A stretch of 64,000 bases of DNA from Streptomyces olivaceus (GCF_000721235.1 NZ_JOFH01000027.1:1-64000), one strand, 5' to 3'. Counted from the stretch's first letter, positions 36,144 through 45,122 are shown. The notes: generated from the sequence alone by a model not told the origin. Program-made: numbers and translations.

Positions 36144-36970
36144 GCAGCGAAAGGACCTCGTCCATGCCCCAGAGGGAAGAGCCTGTGGTTCTCACACTCG
36201 ACTACCCCGGTTACCGGAAGGAGGCCCGGATCGACGAACTGGGCCTGGACGGGCACGGGGTACGGGTCCACGGCCTGCTACGAGCCCCCCTGCCGCGAGC
36301 GGTGAGCGGCGCCGACTACGCGGCCCGCCTGCTGGCGAACGTGCCGTCCGGGACGGGGCCGATCGCGGCGGTCGCCGCGTACTGCGCCTCGGCGCCGCTC
36401 GCCTTCGAGGTGGCCGCCGCCCTGGGCGGGGAGCCGCCGTTGATCGTGCTGTTCGACGCCGAGGCCACGTCCCTGGACTCGATCACGGCGGACTACCGGG
36501 CGCGACTCGGCGGTCTCGGCGTCCAACCGGACGAGCAGGAGCTGAGCGAGCGGATCGATACCGTCGCACTGGCCGAGGACCCGGAGCGCTTCGTTGAAGA
36601 GCTGACCAGCGAGGTGGCCCGCCAGGCTCACGCGGCGCTGCGCGCGGCAGGCGCCGGCGAAGCGGAGATCGCGGCAAGCGCCGGGCACATGGTGAGTGCG
36701 TATACGGACTGGCTGAGCCATCTGATCGCGGCCCACCACGCACGTACGTCGCCCTGGGAGGGGGAGGTGCTGCATCTGGTCTCCGCGGACGCCGACCCGT
36801 CCGGCTTCGTTCGCGCTGCCGGGCACGGGCGGCAGCGCACACTGCGCCTGAGCTGCGACCGGTTCGAACTGCTCAGGTCCGAGGAGACGCGTGCGTCGGT
36901 CCTCGACGCACTGGGCCTCCCGCTCACATCGGCCACGAGGGAGAAGACAGAGCATTGCCCGGCCGTGTAG
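36140..36970 (+). CDS. Thioesterase-like alpha/beta protein with Cys in the nucleophile position
   Basis: Up to 276 residues. A GTG at 36140 overlaps the PKS stop, but an ATG at 36164 has a better ribosome site (GAAAGGA, 8-nt spacing). The fold resembles NRPS/PKS thioesterase domains: VAAYCASAPLAFEVAAALGG matches the nucleophile-elbow helix, but the usual GxSxG is AYCAS, with Cys82 where Ser is expected. A lid-like helical insert follows (~105-190). It may be a cysteine-based hydrolase or acyltransferase that releases or moves the chain, or an inactive relative. It lies between the PKS and the A-T gene, all tightly packed. Confidence 0.68.
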   Translation: MSSERTSSMPQREEPVVLTLDYPGYRKEARIDELGLDGHGVRVHGLLRAPLPRAVSGADYAARLLANVPSGTGPIAAVAAYCASAPLAFEVAAALGGEPPLIVLFDAEATSLDSITADYRARLGGLGVQPDEQELSERIDTVALAEDPERFVEELTSEVARQAHAALRAAGAGEAEIAASAGHMVSAYTDWLSHLIAAHHARTSPWEGEVLHLVSADADPSGFVRAAGHGRQRTLRLSCDRFELLRSEETRASVLDALGLPLTSATREKTEHCPAV

Positions 36971-38721
36971 TGGAGATGATCAACGCCCAGATACGGCGCC
37001 ACCCCCGGGCGCCCGCACTGGTCGCACCCGACGGCAGCCTCGACTATGCCGAACTCGACCGCAGGTCGGCCTACTTGGCCGGACATCTGACGCGACAGGG
37101 GGTGCGCCCCGGGGACGTAGTGCTCATCCAGGCTTCCCGCGGAGTCGCGCTCGGCGTGGCGCTCCTCGCTGTGCTGCGGTCGGGCGGGGCCTTCTGTGTG
37201 GTGGATCCGCAGTATCCGGCGGACCGTATCCAGCACATGTGGCGGCGCAGTCATGCCCGGTTCGCGCTGATCGAGTCGGGTCTGCGAGCCCCGGACGTGC
37301 CGGACGGTCCCGCCGTGCTGCCCCTCAGCCAGTACGCCACGCCCGGCAGCGCGCACCGTGCCCCGGCGCCTCACCGCGCGGAGCCGGGCAGCGAGGATCC
37401 CGCGTACCTGGTCTTCACGTCCGGGTCCACCGGCGGGCCCAAGGCGGTCCTGATGCCGCACCGTTGCCTGGACAACCTGATCGAGTGGACGCTGGCCAGC
37501 ACGTCTTCCGAGCCACTGCGCACGCTGCTGTTCGCCCCGCTCGGCTTCGACGTGTTCGTCCAGGAGGTGTTCACGGCCTGGTGCAGCGGGGGCTGCTTGT
37601 ACACACCGTCCGACGCCGAACGCGTCGACCTGCAGTGCGTGTGGGAGCTGTGCCGCGAACGCGAGATCCAGCGGGTCTTCCTGCCTCCCGTGGCACTGCG
37701 CCGTCTGGCGGATCTGACCGCTGAGTTCGGCATACTGCCCGGCGCGCTTCGCGAGGTGGCGGTGGCGGGCGAGGCGCTGCACATCACACCCGCCATCCGG
37801 GAACTGTTCGGACGGCTGCCCGCGGCGCGTCTGCACAACCACTACGGTCCGGCGGAGACTCATGTCGCCGTCGCCCACACCCTCACCGGCCCGCCCCGCT
37901 CCTGGCCCGACCTTCCCCCCATCGGGCGGCCTCTTCCCGGCATGACGGCCCAGGTTGTCCCGCGTGCGGAGGGCGGCGAGCTGTGGCTGACCGGGGTCGG
38001 CCTCGCCCATGGCTATGTGCACGACCCGCAGCAGACGCAGGAGCGGTTCCGCAGCATCCTGGTCGAGGGCCGGACCGTACGCGCGTACCGCACCGGTGAC
38101 CTGGTGCGGGAGCGGACCGACGGAGCGCTGGAGTACCTGGGGCGGGCCGACGGGCAGCTCAAGATCCGCGGATACCGGGTCGAGCCGGGTGACATCGAAG
38201 CAGCACTGCTCCGCCACCCCGCGGTGCGGGAGTGCGCCGTGGTGGCCTGGACATCGCTCGGCAGCGAGGAACGCAGGCTGGTCGCCCATGTCGCGGCCGT
38301 GCCCGGGCGCGCACCCGATGCGGCCGAACTGCGTGCTCATGTCGCCGGGTTGCTGCCCGATTACATGGTTCCGCACCACGTGGTCCTCGCACCCGAGTTG
38401 CCGCTCTCCCCGAATGGGAAGATCGACCGCCGCCGCCTGCCGGCCCCCGGCGACGCTGACGACAGCGCCGGGACGCTCCCCGAACCCGAACCCGGCGATG
38501 TGCGCTCGGCCGTCGCCGACATCTGGTCGACGGTGCTCGGCGTTGCCGACATACCTCCCGACCGGCACTTCATGGACCTGGGGGGTACCTCGCTCTCCGC
38601 TGCGCTGGTCGTGACCCGCCTCCATCAGCGTTTTCAAGTCCAGGTGTCCGTACAGGAGTTCCTGTACGACCCCAGAGTGGACGCGATCGCGGCACTGATC
38701 ACGGAACGAGCCGCCGCATGA
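36955..38721 (+). CDS. Free-standing NRPS adenylation-carrier protein, Pro-like code
   Basis: This 588-residue protein is complete as A (~1-500; FTSGSTGGPKA, NHYGPAE, NGKIDRR) plus carrier (~505-585; DLGGTSLSA). The hand-read code D-V-Q-F-A-A-H-V-A is close to proline codes (D-V-Q-x-x-A-H-V-x), so proline or a proline-like acid is the leading guess. I take the TTG at 36955; GTG 36970 or ATG 36976 are alternatives. It overlaps the thioesterase-like gene by 16 nt and the type II thioesterase gene by 4 nt. No flavin dehydrogenase for pyrrole formation is nearby. It may supply a starter to the N-terminal carriers of the PKS or NRPS. Confidence 0.9.
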   Translation: MPGRVVEMINAQIRRHPRAPALVAPDGSLDYAELDRRSAYLAGHLTRQGVRPGDVVLIQASRGVALGVALLAVLRSGGAFCVVDPQYPADRIQHMWRRSHARFALIESGLRAPDVPDGPAVLPLSQYATPGSAHRAPAPHRAEPGSEDPAYLVFTSGSTGGPKAVLMPHRCLDNLIEWTLASTSSEPLRTLLFAPLGFDVFVQEVFTAWCSGGCLYTPSDAERVDLQCVWELCREREIQRVFLPPVALRRLADLTAEFGILPGALREVAVAGEALHITPAIRELFGRLPAARLHNHYGPAETHVAVAHTLTGPPRSWPDLPPIGRPLPGMTAQVVPRAEGGELWLTGVGLAHGYVHDPQQTQERFRSILVEGRTVRAYRTGDLVRERTDGALEYLGRADGQLKIRGYRVEPGDIEAALLRHPAVRECAVVAWTSLGSEERRLVAHVAAVPGRAPDAAELRAHVAGLLPDYMVPHHVVLAPELPLSPNGKIDRRRLPAPGDADDSAGTLPEPEPGDVRSAVADIWSTVLGVADIPPDRHFMDLGGTSLSAALVVTRLHQRFQVQVSVQEFLYDPRVDAIAALITERAAA

Positions 38722-39530
38722 CCGTTCCGACCGCCCACAACGGGGTGAGTGACCGCGCCGCCTGGCTCCGTGCCTTCCATGGCGCCCGCGAACAGGCCCG
38801 CACGCTCGTCTGCTTCCCCCACGCGGGCGGCACCGCGGGCCAGTACTTCCCGCTCTCCGCGGCGCTCGCCTCCGATGTCCGGGTCCTGGCCGTGCAGTAT
38901 CCGGGGCGCCAGGACCGCTGTGCCGAGCCCGCCTTCGACGACGTCGCGCAGCTCGCGGACGAGATCGCACGGCTGCTCGCCGAACCCCGTCCGGCTTCCA
39001 CGCCGGTACTGTTCGGACACAGCCTCGGCGCCCTGGTCGCCTTCGAGACGGCCGCCCGGCTCGAACACCGTTACGGTGCCCCGCCCGCGGGACTGATCGT
39101 CTCCGGCATGCAGGCGCCGTACCGGCGCACGTCCTCGCGACTGTCCGGAGACGGCGAGGATGCCGCCCTGGAGGCACTGCTGAGGCTCGGCGGCACCGAC
39201 CCGGCGATCACCGGCAACCCCGAGCTCTGGGCGATGATCCTGCCGGCCCTGCGCAGCGACCTCCGGGCGGCCGCCGCCTACCGCCCCGGCAGCTGCCCCG
39301 CGCTCCTCTCCTGCCCCATCACTGCCTGGACGGGCCGGGACGACGAACTCAGCCGCGGTGACCTGCAGGACTGGGCCGAGCACACCACCGCGGCGTTCTG
39401 CACCCGGGACTTCGCCGGCGGTCACTTCTATCTGGACGGCTTCCCACCACTGATCGTGGAGGCGGTCCGCACCGCAGTCACCCCTATGACCGGCTGCATC
39501 GCGCAGGCACGGACCAGGACGGACATATGA
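38718..39530 (+). CDS. Type II thioesterase
   Basis: This 270-residue alpha/beta hydrolase has LVCFPHAGGTAGQYFPLS at the start, the nucleophile motif GHSLGA (Ser ~97), and AGGHFYLDGF with the catalytic His near residue 234. This is the typical editing thioesterase of NRPS/PKS clusters, which removes wrong or stalled acyl groups from carriers. Unlike the two other thioesterase-like proteins in this window, it keeps Ser. It overlaps both neighbours by 4 nt (ATGA). Confidence 0.93.
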   Translation: MTVPTAHNGVSDRAAWLRAFHGAREQARTLVCFPHAGGTAGQYFPLSAALASDVRVLAVQYPGRQDRCAEPAFDDVAQLADEIARLLAEPRPASTPVLFGHSLGALVAFETAARLEHRYGAPPAGLIVSGMQAPYRRTSSRLSGDGEDAALEALLRLGGTDPAITGNPELWAMILPALRSDLRAAAAYRPGSCPALLSCPITAWTGRDDELSRGDLQDWAEHTTAAFCTRDFAGGHFYLDGFPPLIVEAVRTAVTPMTGCIAQARTRTDI

Positions 39531-40690
39531 GACCTCTGCTGCTGGCCGTGGGAACGTTCCTCATCGGCACCGACGTGTTCGTCATCGCCGGCATGCTTCC
39601 CCAGATCGGCGACTCGCTGAACGTCTCCGTATCGGCGGCGGGACAGCTGATGACGGTGTTCTCCGTCGGATACGCAGTTCTCGGCCCGCTGCTCGCGGTC
39701 CCCCTCAGCCGCCGGTCACCACGGGTCGCGCTCACCGCGGCACTGGTCGCCGTCGCCCTGGGGAACGCGGTGTGCGCAGTCGCCGGCTCGCTGCCGACCG
39801 CCATGGCCGGGCGGCTGCTCGTCGCGGCCGGGGCCAGCCAGTTCACTCCGCACGCGAGTTCGCTCGCGGCGGCGCTCGCCCCGAAAGGACGCTCGGGCAA
39901 GTCTCTCGCGCTGGTCACCAGCGGCCTGGTGATGGGGTCGGTTGTGGGGGTGCCCTCGGGCACCTGGGCGGCAGACGTCTTCGGCTGGCGTCCCACCCTG
40001 GCGGCCCTCGCAGCGGCCACCGCCGCCGTGGCCGTGCCCCTCGCAGCCGGGCTGCGCGGCGTCGCCTCCCAGCACACCGCGCAACGGCCGCGGGAGAGGT
40101 TCGCCGCCCTGCGTGGACCTCTGGTGCGCATGGTTCTGACCGTCACGATCTTCGCGGTGATCGCGGAGTACGCGGTGCTGACCTATGCCGCCACGGTGTT
40201 CGCCGGGGCCACCGCCGGCGAGGGCAGTCGGCTCGCGGTGCTGCTCTTCGCCTTCGGACTCGGCGGCCTGGTCGGCAACTTCCTCGCCGGCGTGTACATG
40301 GACCGTCCGGCGGGCCGGCGACTGGTCCTGGTCTCGGTGGCAGGGATGACGGTCGCCTTCCTGGCGATGCCACAGCTGAGCGGGTCGTTCCCGGGGGCGC
40401 TCGTCGCCATGGTGCTGTGGGGTGTCACCGGCTGGATGTACGCCGCACCCCAACAGCACCGCCTGCTCCGACTGGCCGGGCCGGCGGGTCCCGTGGCCGT
40501 GTCCCTGAACAGCTCCGTCATCTATGTGGGCGCCGCACTCGGCGGCGGGGCCGGCGGACTGTTCCTCGGGCAGGCGGCACCGCGCTGGCTCCCGTTGATG
40601 GCAGCGGTGCTGTGCGCCTCGGCGGTCGTGACCGAACTCCGCCTCCTGCGCAAGGACCGGCCCACCGAGCCCGCGCCTGCACCGGCCTGA
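39527..40690 (+). CDS. MFS exporter (DHA1-type)
   Basis: This 387-residue membrane protein with about 12 hydrophobic segments starts LLLAVGTFLIGTDVFVIAGML. The motif A loop between helices 2 and 3 reads GYAVLGPLLAVPLSRRSPR, and motif C lies in LVMGSVVGVPSGTW. This matches drug efflux proteins of the CmlA/AraJ kind. As the last gene of the coupled NRPS-PKS operon, it is the probable exporter or resistance determinant for the product. Confidence 0.9.
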   Translation: MRPLLLAVGTFLIGTDVFVIAGMLPQIGDSLNVSVSAAGQLMTVFSVGYAVLGPLLAVPLSRRSPRVALTAALVAVALGNAVCAVAGSLPTAMAGRLLVAAGASQFTPHASSLAAALAPKGRSGKSLALVTSGLVMGSVVGVPSGTWAADVFGWRPTLAALAAATAAVAVPLAAGLRGVASQHTAQRPRERFAALRGPLVRMVLTVTIFAVIAEYAVLTYAATVFAGATAGEGSRLAVLLFAFGLGGLVGNFLAGVYMDRPAGRRLVLVSVAGMTVAFLAMPQLSGSFPGALVAMVLWGVTGWMYAAPQQHRLLRLAGPAGPVAVSLNSSVIYVGAALGGGAGGLFLGQAAPRWLPLMAAVLCASAVVTELRLLRKDRPTEPAPAPA

Positions 40691-41034
40691 CCGATCGTTT
40701 CGACATGATGCCGCAGGCGACTTGGAGCTGGCCGAGGTGGATGTCGGCGTTCGCCCTCCAGCCCCGGCGGCGGTTCCGCAGGGAGACCGTGCTCATCGTG
40801 GACGGCACGCTGGTGCCCACCCGCGACCGGACCGTGGCCGCCTCCAGCAAGACATCTCATCTCGTCGGTTGGTCAAGGAGATGCTGAGGCAGCAGGGTTC
40901 ACGGACGGTGAGCTGCGGACGCCCACATGTGCCCGGCTGAAGCCAGTCGCTGGTTCTTGACGGTCCGGGCCACGACCACGTGGCTTCGACCGGAGGCTCG
41001 CGTCACGGGTGCCGCTCAGTAGTCACTCGTCCGG
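40691..41034 (+). pseudogene. IS5-type transposase remnant
   Basis: Around 40761-40860 one frame reads RRETVLIVDGTLVPTRDRTV and then AASSK, matching the first catalytic Asp region of IS5-type DDE transposases. Flanking parts of the transposase and the inverted repeats are not visible. The remaining sequence up to the regulator stop holds no gene. The insertion sits exactly at the end of the NRPS-PKS operon. Confidence 0.7.
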
Positions 41035-42078
41035 TCACAGCCCCAGGACCGTCGCCACCAGTTCGCTGCGGCTGCGGACACCGGTCTTCGCGAACACGCT
41101 CTTCAGATGGTCCTGCACGGTCGCCGCCGTGATGTGCAGTTCCACGGCGATGGTCCGCGACGGCAGACCGGCGACGACTCGCGCCAGCACGTCCCGCTCG
41201 CGCGGTGTAAGCCCGTACGCGAGCAGCAGTATCTCGGCCACGTCGGCGGTCGGCGCCGGATGCACCGTCACGGCGATGGCCGCCGGGTGCGGGCCGCCAC
41301 TCAGCGGCGAGGCCTGGACGGAGAGCCACCGGCCCGAACGGCCGCGGATGCGTCCGTACGCCGGCAGCTCAGCGCCTTTTCCCCGTGCGGCCACCTCCAG
41401 GATCGCGGACGGCAGTTCCGCCTGCGACGGGCCCAGCTCGTCGCACCAGAGTTTCGCGGCCGGGTTCTCCGAAAACAGCCGCAAGTCCTGGTCGAGCAGG
41501 AGCACTCCGGCCTCGGACGGGCCCGCAGCGGTGCCGTCGGGTGCCCGGTGGGCGGCCCGGCGCAGGGCCGCACCGACCGGGGCGGACAGTCGCCGCAGGA
41601 CGCCGACGTCGGCCGGGGTGAAGTCGGGCCGCCGGCCGCCGCGGAAGAGGGCGACGACGCCCCAGCAGCGGCCGTCCACCACGAAGCCCGCCCGCAGCTC
41701 GTGCCGTGCGTCGATCATCGGCAGCACGGTCCGGTAGCGGTGGCTGGATTCCGGATCACCGCCGGTGGCCGCACCGAGCGTGCCCGCGGACACCTCGAAG
41801 CGGGCCAGCGCCGCGAACTTCAGGACGTCGTCCACCAGGTACTCGTTGTGCGCGGCGGCCGCGGCCGCCTCCGGTACGAGCCCGGTGCTGACTTGGTCGG
41901 CGGTCAGCAGCGTCATCGGGTCGATCGTGCTGAAGCAGTAGGAGTCGGCCGGGATGAGGCGGGTCAGCCGGTCGGCGATCCGGCGGCGCAGTATTCGGGA
42001 GTCGAGGTCGAGACGGCAGATCGCCTCGATGTCGCGCACGGTCTCGCGCCGGACCATCGGGGAACTCACCCTTGCCAC
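41035..42078 (-). CDS. GAF-like/LuxR transcriptional regulator
   Basis: This 347-residue protein has an N-terminal sensor region of GAF type (~20-180; RLIPADSYCFSTIDP, ELRAGFVVDGRCWGVVALFR), a middle PAS-like part, and a C-terminal LuxR helix-turn-helix (LTPRERDVLARVVAGLPSRT, then TVQDHLKSVFAKTGVRSR). The GTG at 42078 gives the full frame; ATG 42057 is a possible later start. It is divergent from the small-protein/SDR pair, and the 87-bp gap probably contains both promoters. It may regulate that pair, the NRPS-PKS operon, or both. Confidence 0.88.
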   Translation of the reverse strand: MARVSSPMVRRETVRDIEAICRLDLDSRILRRRIADRLTRLIPADSYCFSTIDPMTLLTADQVSTGLVPEAAAAAAHNEYLVDDVLKFAALARFEVSAGTLGAATGGDPESSHRYRTVLPMIDARHELRAGFVVDGRCWGVVALFRGGRRPDFTPADVGVLRRLSAPVGAALRRAAHRAPDGTAAGPSEAGVLLLDQDLRLFSENPAAKLWCDELGPSQAELPSAILEVAARGKGAELPAYGRIRGRSGRWLSVQASPLSGGPHPAAIAVTVHPAPTADVAEILLLAYGLTPRERDVLARVVAGLPSRTIAVELHITAATVQDHLKSVFAKTGVRSRSELVATVLGL

Positions 42079-42165
42079 GGTATCCCAGAAATGTGGGAGG
42101 GCCGCCCGACCTCCAGACGCCTACCGTGGGTCCGAGAAACCCCAGGTCAAAGGAGGTACACCGAC

Positions 42166-42603
42166 ATGTCCCCGTCCATGCTCAACGTCGGACTGGATCC
42201 AGCGCTGGTGGACGACGCGCCCTCGTCACGGGCGGCGTTCCCTGAAATCGACGCCGAGGCGGTCCGGGCCGGAATGGCCGCGGGCCGGGCTCGGCTCCAG
42301 GAGCTCGGCCTCAGTGTCGATGTCTGCCTGCTCGACTACGGCCGCACGGCCGAGGCGGTCTTTCGCGCCGCGTTGACCGCCAAGGACTACGACATCGTGC
42401 TGATCGGCGCCGGCGTCCGGCTGGACCCGGAGCTGACCCCGCTGTTGGAGGTGCTGGTCAACACCACCCACGAGCTGGCACCCGGCGCGAAGCTCTGCTT
42501 CAACGTCAGCCCGACGACGGCTGTCGAAGCCGTCCAGCGGTGGTGGCCCGAACACAAGCCGCTGGTCCAGGCGCTCCACAGCACTCAAGAGACGACGCGA
42601 TGA
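42166..42603 (+). CDS. Small conserved protein of unknown function, coupled to SDR
   Basis: This 145-residue soluble protein has an excellent ribosome site (AAAGGAGGT, 42149-42157) before ATG 42166. The central part DVCLLDYGRTAEAVFRAALT and DYDIVLIGAGVRLDPELTPL looks like an alternating beta/alpha (Rossmann-like) fold. I do not recognise the family. Its stop overlaps the SDR start (ATGA), so the two are probably made together and may act together. Confidence 0.8.
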   Translation: MSPSMLNVGLDPALVDDAPSSRAAFPEIDAEAVRAGMAAGRARLQELGLSVDVCLLDYGRTAEAVFRAALTAKDYDIVLIGAGVRLDPELTPLLEVLVNTTHELAPGAKLCFNVSPTTAVEAVQRWWPEHKPLVQALHSTQETTR

Positions 42604-43397
42604 ACGGGAGGCGGTCTTCCGCCATGTCTGCAAGAGCATTCGAGGACAAGGTCGCACTGGTCACCGGCGGCAGCCGGGGTATCGGCCGGGCGATCGCGGA
42701 GCGGCTCGCCCAGGACGGCGCCGCCGTCGGCGTCACCTACGCCCGCGACGAGACGGCGGCGAGCGAGACCGTCGAAAGCATCCGCAAGAACGGAGGACGG
42801 GCCTTCGCACTCCAGGCGGGGCTGGGCGAACGCGGCGACGCGGCCCGCCTCTGGGCCGCCTTCGACGCCGCGGGCACGGAGCACATGCCCGACGGGAAGC
42901 TCGACATCATCGTCAACAACGTCGGCATCGGGGATTTCGCATCCCTGGAGTCGCTGACCGAGGACGCCTTCGACAAGGTCTTCGCCGTGAACGTGCGTGC
43001 ACCGTTCTTCGTCACGCAGCAGGGACTGCCGCGCCTGCGCGACGGGGGCCGGATCATCAACATCTCCAGCTCCGTGGCCCGCCTGGCCACGCCGGGAATG
43101 ATCGCCTACGGCGCCACCAAGGGAGCCCTGGACAACTTCAGTCTCGCCCTCGCCAAGGAACTGGGCCCCCGGGGCATCACGGTCAACTCGGTGGCCCCCG
43201 GAACCGTCCTCACCGATGCCAGCGCGGCCACCCTGCTGGGCGATCCGCATGCCGAGGCGCAAGCGGCGTCTCTAGCCGCCCTCGGCCGGATCGGGCGGCC
43301 GGAAGACATGGCCGACATCGTGGCCTTCCTCGCCTCCGACGACGCACGCTGGGTAACCGGCCAGGTCATCGACGCAACGGGAGGCATGGCCCTCTGA
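42600..43397 (+). CDS. Short-chain dehydrogenase/reductase
   Basis: This 265-residue classical SDR has the cofactor motif TGGSRGIG (~22-29), NNVGIG, an active-site Ser in ISSS and Tyr170-x3-Lys174 (YGATK), and C-terminal ATGGMAL typical of the FabG/glucose-dehydrogenase group. An Arg after the second beta strand (TYARDET) suggests NADPH. Start ATG 42600 overlaps the upstream stop; ATG 42624 is an alternative. The substrate is unknown. It may tailor the NRPS-PKS product or belong to an independent detoxification pair controlled by the divergent LuxR protein. Confidence 0.92.
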   Translation: MNGRRSSAMSARAFEDKVALVTGGSRGIGRAIAERLAQDGAAVGVTYARDETAASETVESIRKNGGRAFALQAGLGERGDAARLWAAFDAAGTEHMPDGKLDIIVNNVGIGDFASLESLTEDAFDKVFAVNVRAPFFVTQQGLPRLRDGGRIINISSSVARLATPGMIAYGATKGALDNFSLALAKELGPRGITVNSVAPGTVLTDASAATLLGDPHAEAQAASLAALGRIGRPEDMADIVAFLASDDARWVTGQVIDATGGMAL

Positions 43398-43832
43398 CGT
43401 GCTAAGGAGAGGAACACCGTTGAGCGGCTGATCAACAAGATGAAGGCATGGCATGGCATCGCCACCCGCCCTGCGGAGTGCCTGCCGGTTTTGGAGCCGG
43501 TGTAGATGGGCGTCTGACCTGCGGGTTCTCTGGCCCGGGCCGGTTCTCGACGTGGTCTTCCACGCATAACAGGTGGGGCGGGGTATACCCACCCCACCTG
43601 CGTTTTTCCGCTGCCAGGAGGCACGCGAGAGCTGTCGCCGGCCACAACGCCAAGGATCTTGACGCACATCCGACGCTCGATATGACGACGAGGCTGGACG
43701 ACAGGCGGCTTCGACGCCGAAGCTGTCACCCGCCGGGAGCGGTGCCTTGTACGAGGGGCTGAGGAGCCCTGCGGGTGGCGACGGTTTCCGCCTCGGAGGT
43801 GATCCGGTGGCGAGTGCGGTTCGGGGCGGGAT
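43398..43832. other. Gene-free gap between SDR and alpha/beta hydrolase genes
   Basis: These 435 bp separate two convergent genes. The only clear element is the terminator at 43570-43600. The 170 bp between the SDR stop and that terminator hold no believable frame. Confidence 0.5.
43570..43600 (+). terminator. Rho-independent terminator
   Basis: A nearly perfect inverted repeat (outer arms caggtgggg/ccccacctg, inner palindrome GGGTATACCC) is followed at once by CGTTTTT on the plus strand. It lies 173 bp after the SDR stop and should end rightward transcription. Confidence 0.85.
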
Positions 43833-44774
43833 TCATGCGTGCCCTCTCGGCAGAGAGGGGACGTGTTGGTGCAGGAACTTGATCTGGTCTGCGATGACGG
43901 CGTCGAACAAGGGCTCGACGTAGGGGTCGAAGTGGCCACCGTCGTAGACGCGGACGGTGGAGCGCCGCATCTTGCCTGCTGCGCGTTCGGCGACGCGCCG
44001 GGGAGTGATCGCGTCCTGCGCGACGATCTGGACCAGGACCGGGCACTCGATGCTGCCGGCCCAACGCCGGGGCGAGTAGAGGCCTATCTTCAGTGCGATG
44101 CGGGCTGCCACGGTGCGGGGGTAGGTGTCCTCCTTCAGCCCCGACTCGCGGATGAGCGTGTGCATGCCTGGGTAGGCGTCCGGTGAGGTCATCATCGCGG
44201 TGCGGCCGGGAAGGCCGACGCTCTGGACATACACGGGTTCACGACCGAGCCGGGAGGCGATCGCGTCACGAATCCCCGGCACGCCGACCCTGAGGGCGGC
44301 CCGCAGGCCGGTCGACCTCACGGCTGCCGGGCCGCTGACGTGCGGGACCTGAGCGATGACGGCGGCGAGAGGCTCTCCTTGGCCGGCGATGGTGATGACG
44401 TGGCCGCCGGCGAACGAGGTACCCCATGCCACGACTCGTGCGGGGTCGACCCCCTCAAGTGACCTGGCGTAGCGAAGGGCGGCGCGCCAGTCCTCGTGCT
44501 GCATCGCGATGTCCAGGACCTGGCGCGGCGCACCCTCGCTCTCCCCGAAACTCCGGTAGTCGAAGACCACGACGGCGTATCCGGCGGCGGCGAAGCGCTC
44601 GGCGTAGGCGTAGAGCCGTAGCGCCCGCACCGCGCCGAAACCGTGCGCCATCACGACGACGGGCGACGGTTGATCTGAGATGGTGGGCCGGTAGACGCGT
44701 GCGGCGCAGCGGGTGCCGCCGGAGTCGAACCACTCCTCCGACGTCGTGTACGTGCCGTCGTGCGGCTCGGCCAT
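43833..44774 (-). CDS. Alpha/beta hydrolase (dienelactone hydrolase/X-Pro peptidase-like)
   Basis: This 313-residue protein has VVVMAHGFGAVRALRLYAYA (oxyanion loop), FDYRSFGESEG, the nucleophile elbow WGTSFAGG (Ser ~135) and the catalytic His in YDGGHFDPY (~286). Relatives are serine hydrolases acting on esters or amides. ATG 44774 has GAGGAG upstream. It lies downstream of, and in the same orientation as, the PucR-type regulator gene, 348 bp away. The substrate is unknown. Confidence 0.9.
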   Translation of the reverse strand: MAEPHDGTYTTSEEWFDSGGTRCAARVYRPTISDQPSPVVVMAHGFGAVRALRLYAYAERFAAAGYAVVVFDYRSFGESEGAPRQVLDIAMQHEDWRAALRYARSLEGVDPARVVAWGTSFAGGHVITIAGQGEPLAAVIAQVPHVSGPAAVRSTGLRAALRVGVPGIRDAIASRLGREPVYVQSVGLPGRTAMMTSPDAYPGMHTLIRESGLKEDTYPRTVAARIALKIGLYSPRRWAGSIECPVLVQIVAQDAITPRRVAERAAGKMRRSTVRVYDGGHFDPYVEPLFDAVIADQIKFLHQHVPSLPRGHA

Positions 44775-45122
44775 GGTGCACTCCTCATCTGACTGCGTCG
44801 TCTTGACGATGTTCCAGGCGGTGGGCGGTTCCCGACCGGCGGACGCCGGTCCACGCCGCGTACGCGCGCCACTTCGGCAGTCGCCGCGCCACCACGGTGT
44901 CATGGACGTCGCGCCGATCGCTCGGGAAGAGCCGGGAGCCTCGCGAAGCACCCCGTGCCGCTGGTGATCCTCGCAGTGCCCACGGCGCCACCTCCGCCAT
45001 GGCGAGGGGCCCAGACTCGTCCGTGCGGACGAAGAAGTCCTCGGTCGGACACACCAAAAAGAGCGGCTCGCTCAGTGGCCGTGGACCAATCCGTTCTCAT
45101 CCGTGCGGGGATCCGGTGGAGA
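44775..45122. other. Gene-free region upstream of alpha/beta hydrolase
   Basis: These 348 bp between two leftward genes probably hold the hydrolase promoter. No credible gene, repeat or RNA is visible. Confidence 0.5.

Noticed and set aside
43440..43560. Possible tRNA or small RNA before the terminator
   Set aside because: No cloverleaf with an acceptor stem and T-loop could be drawn. The region has only short local complementarity.
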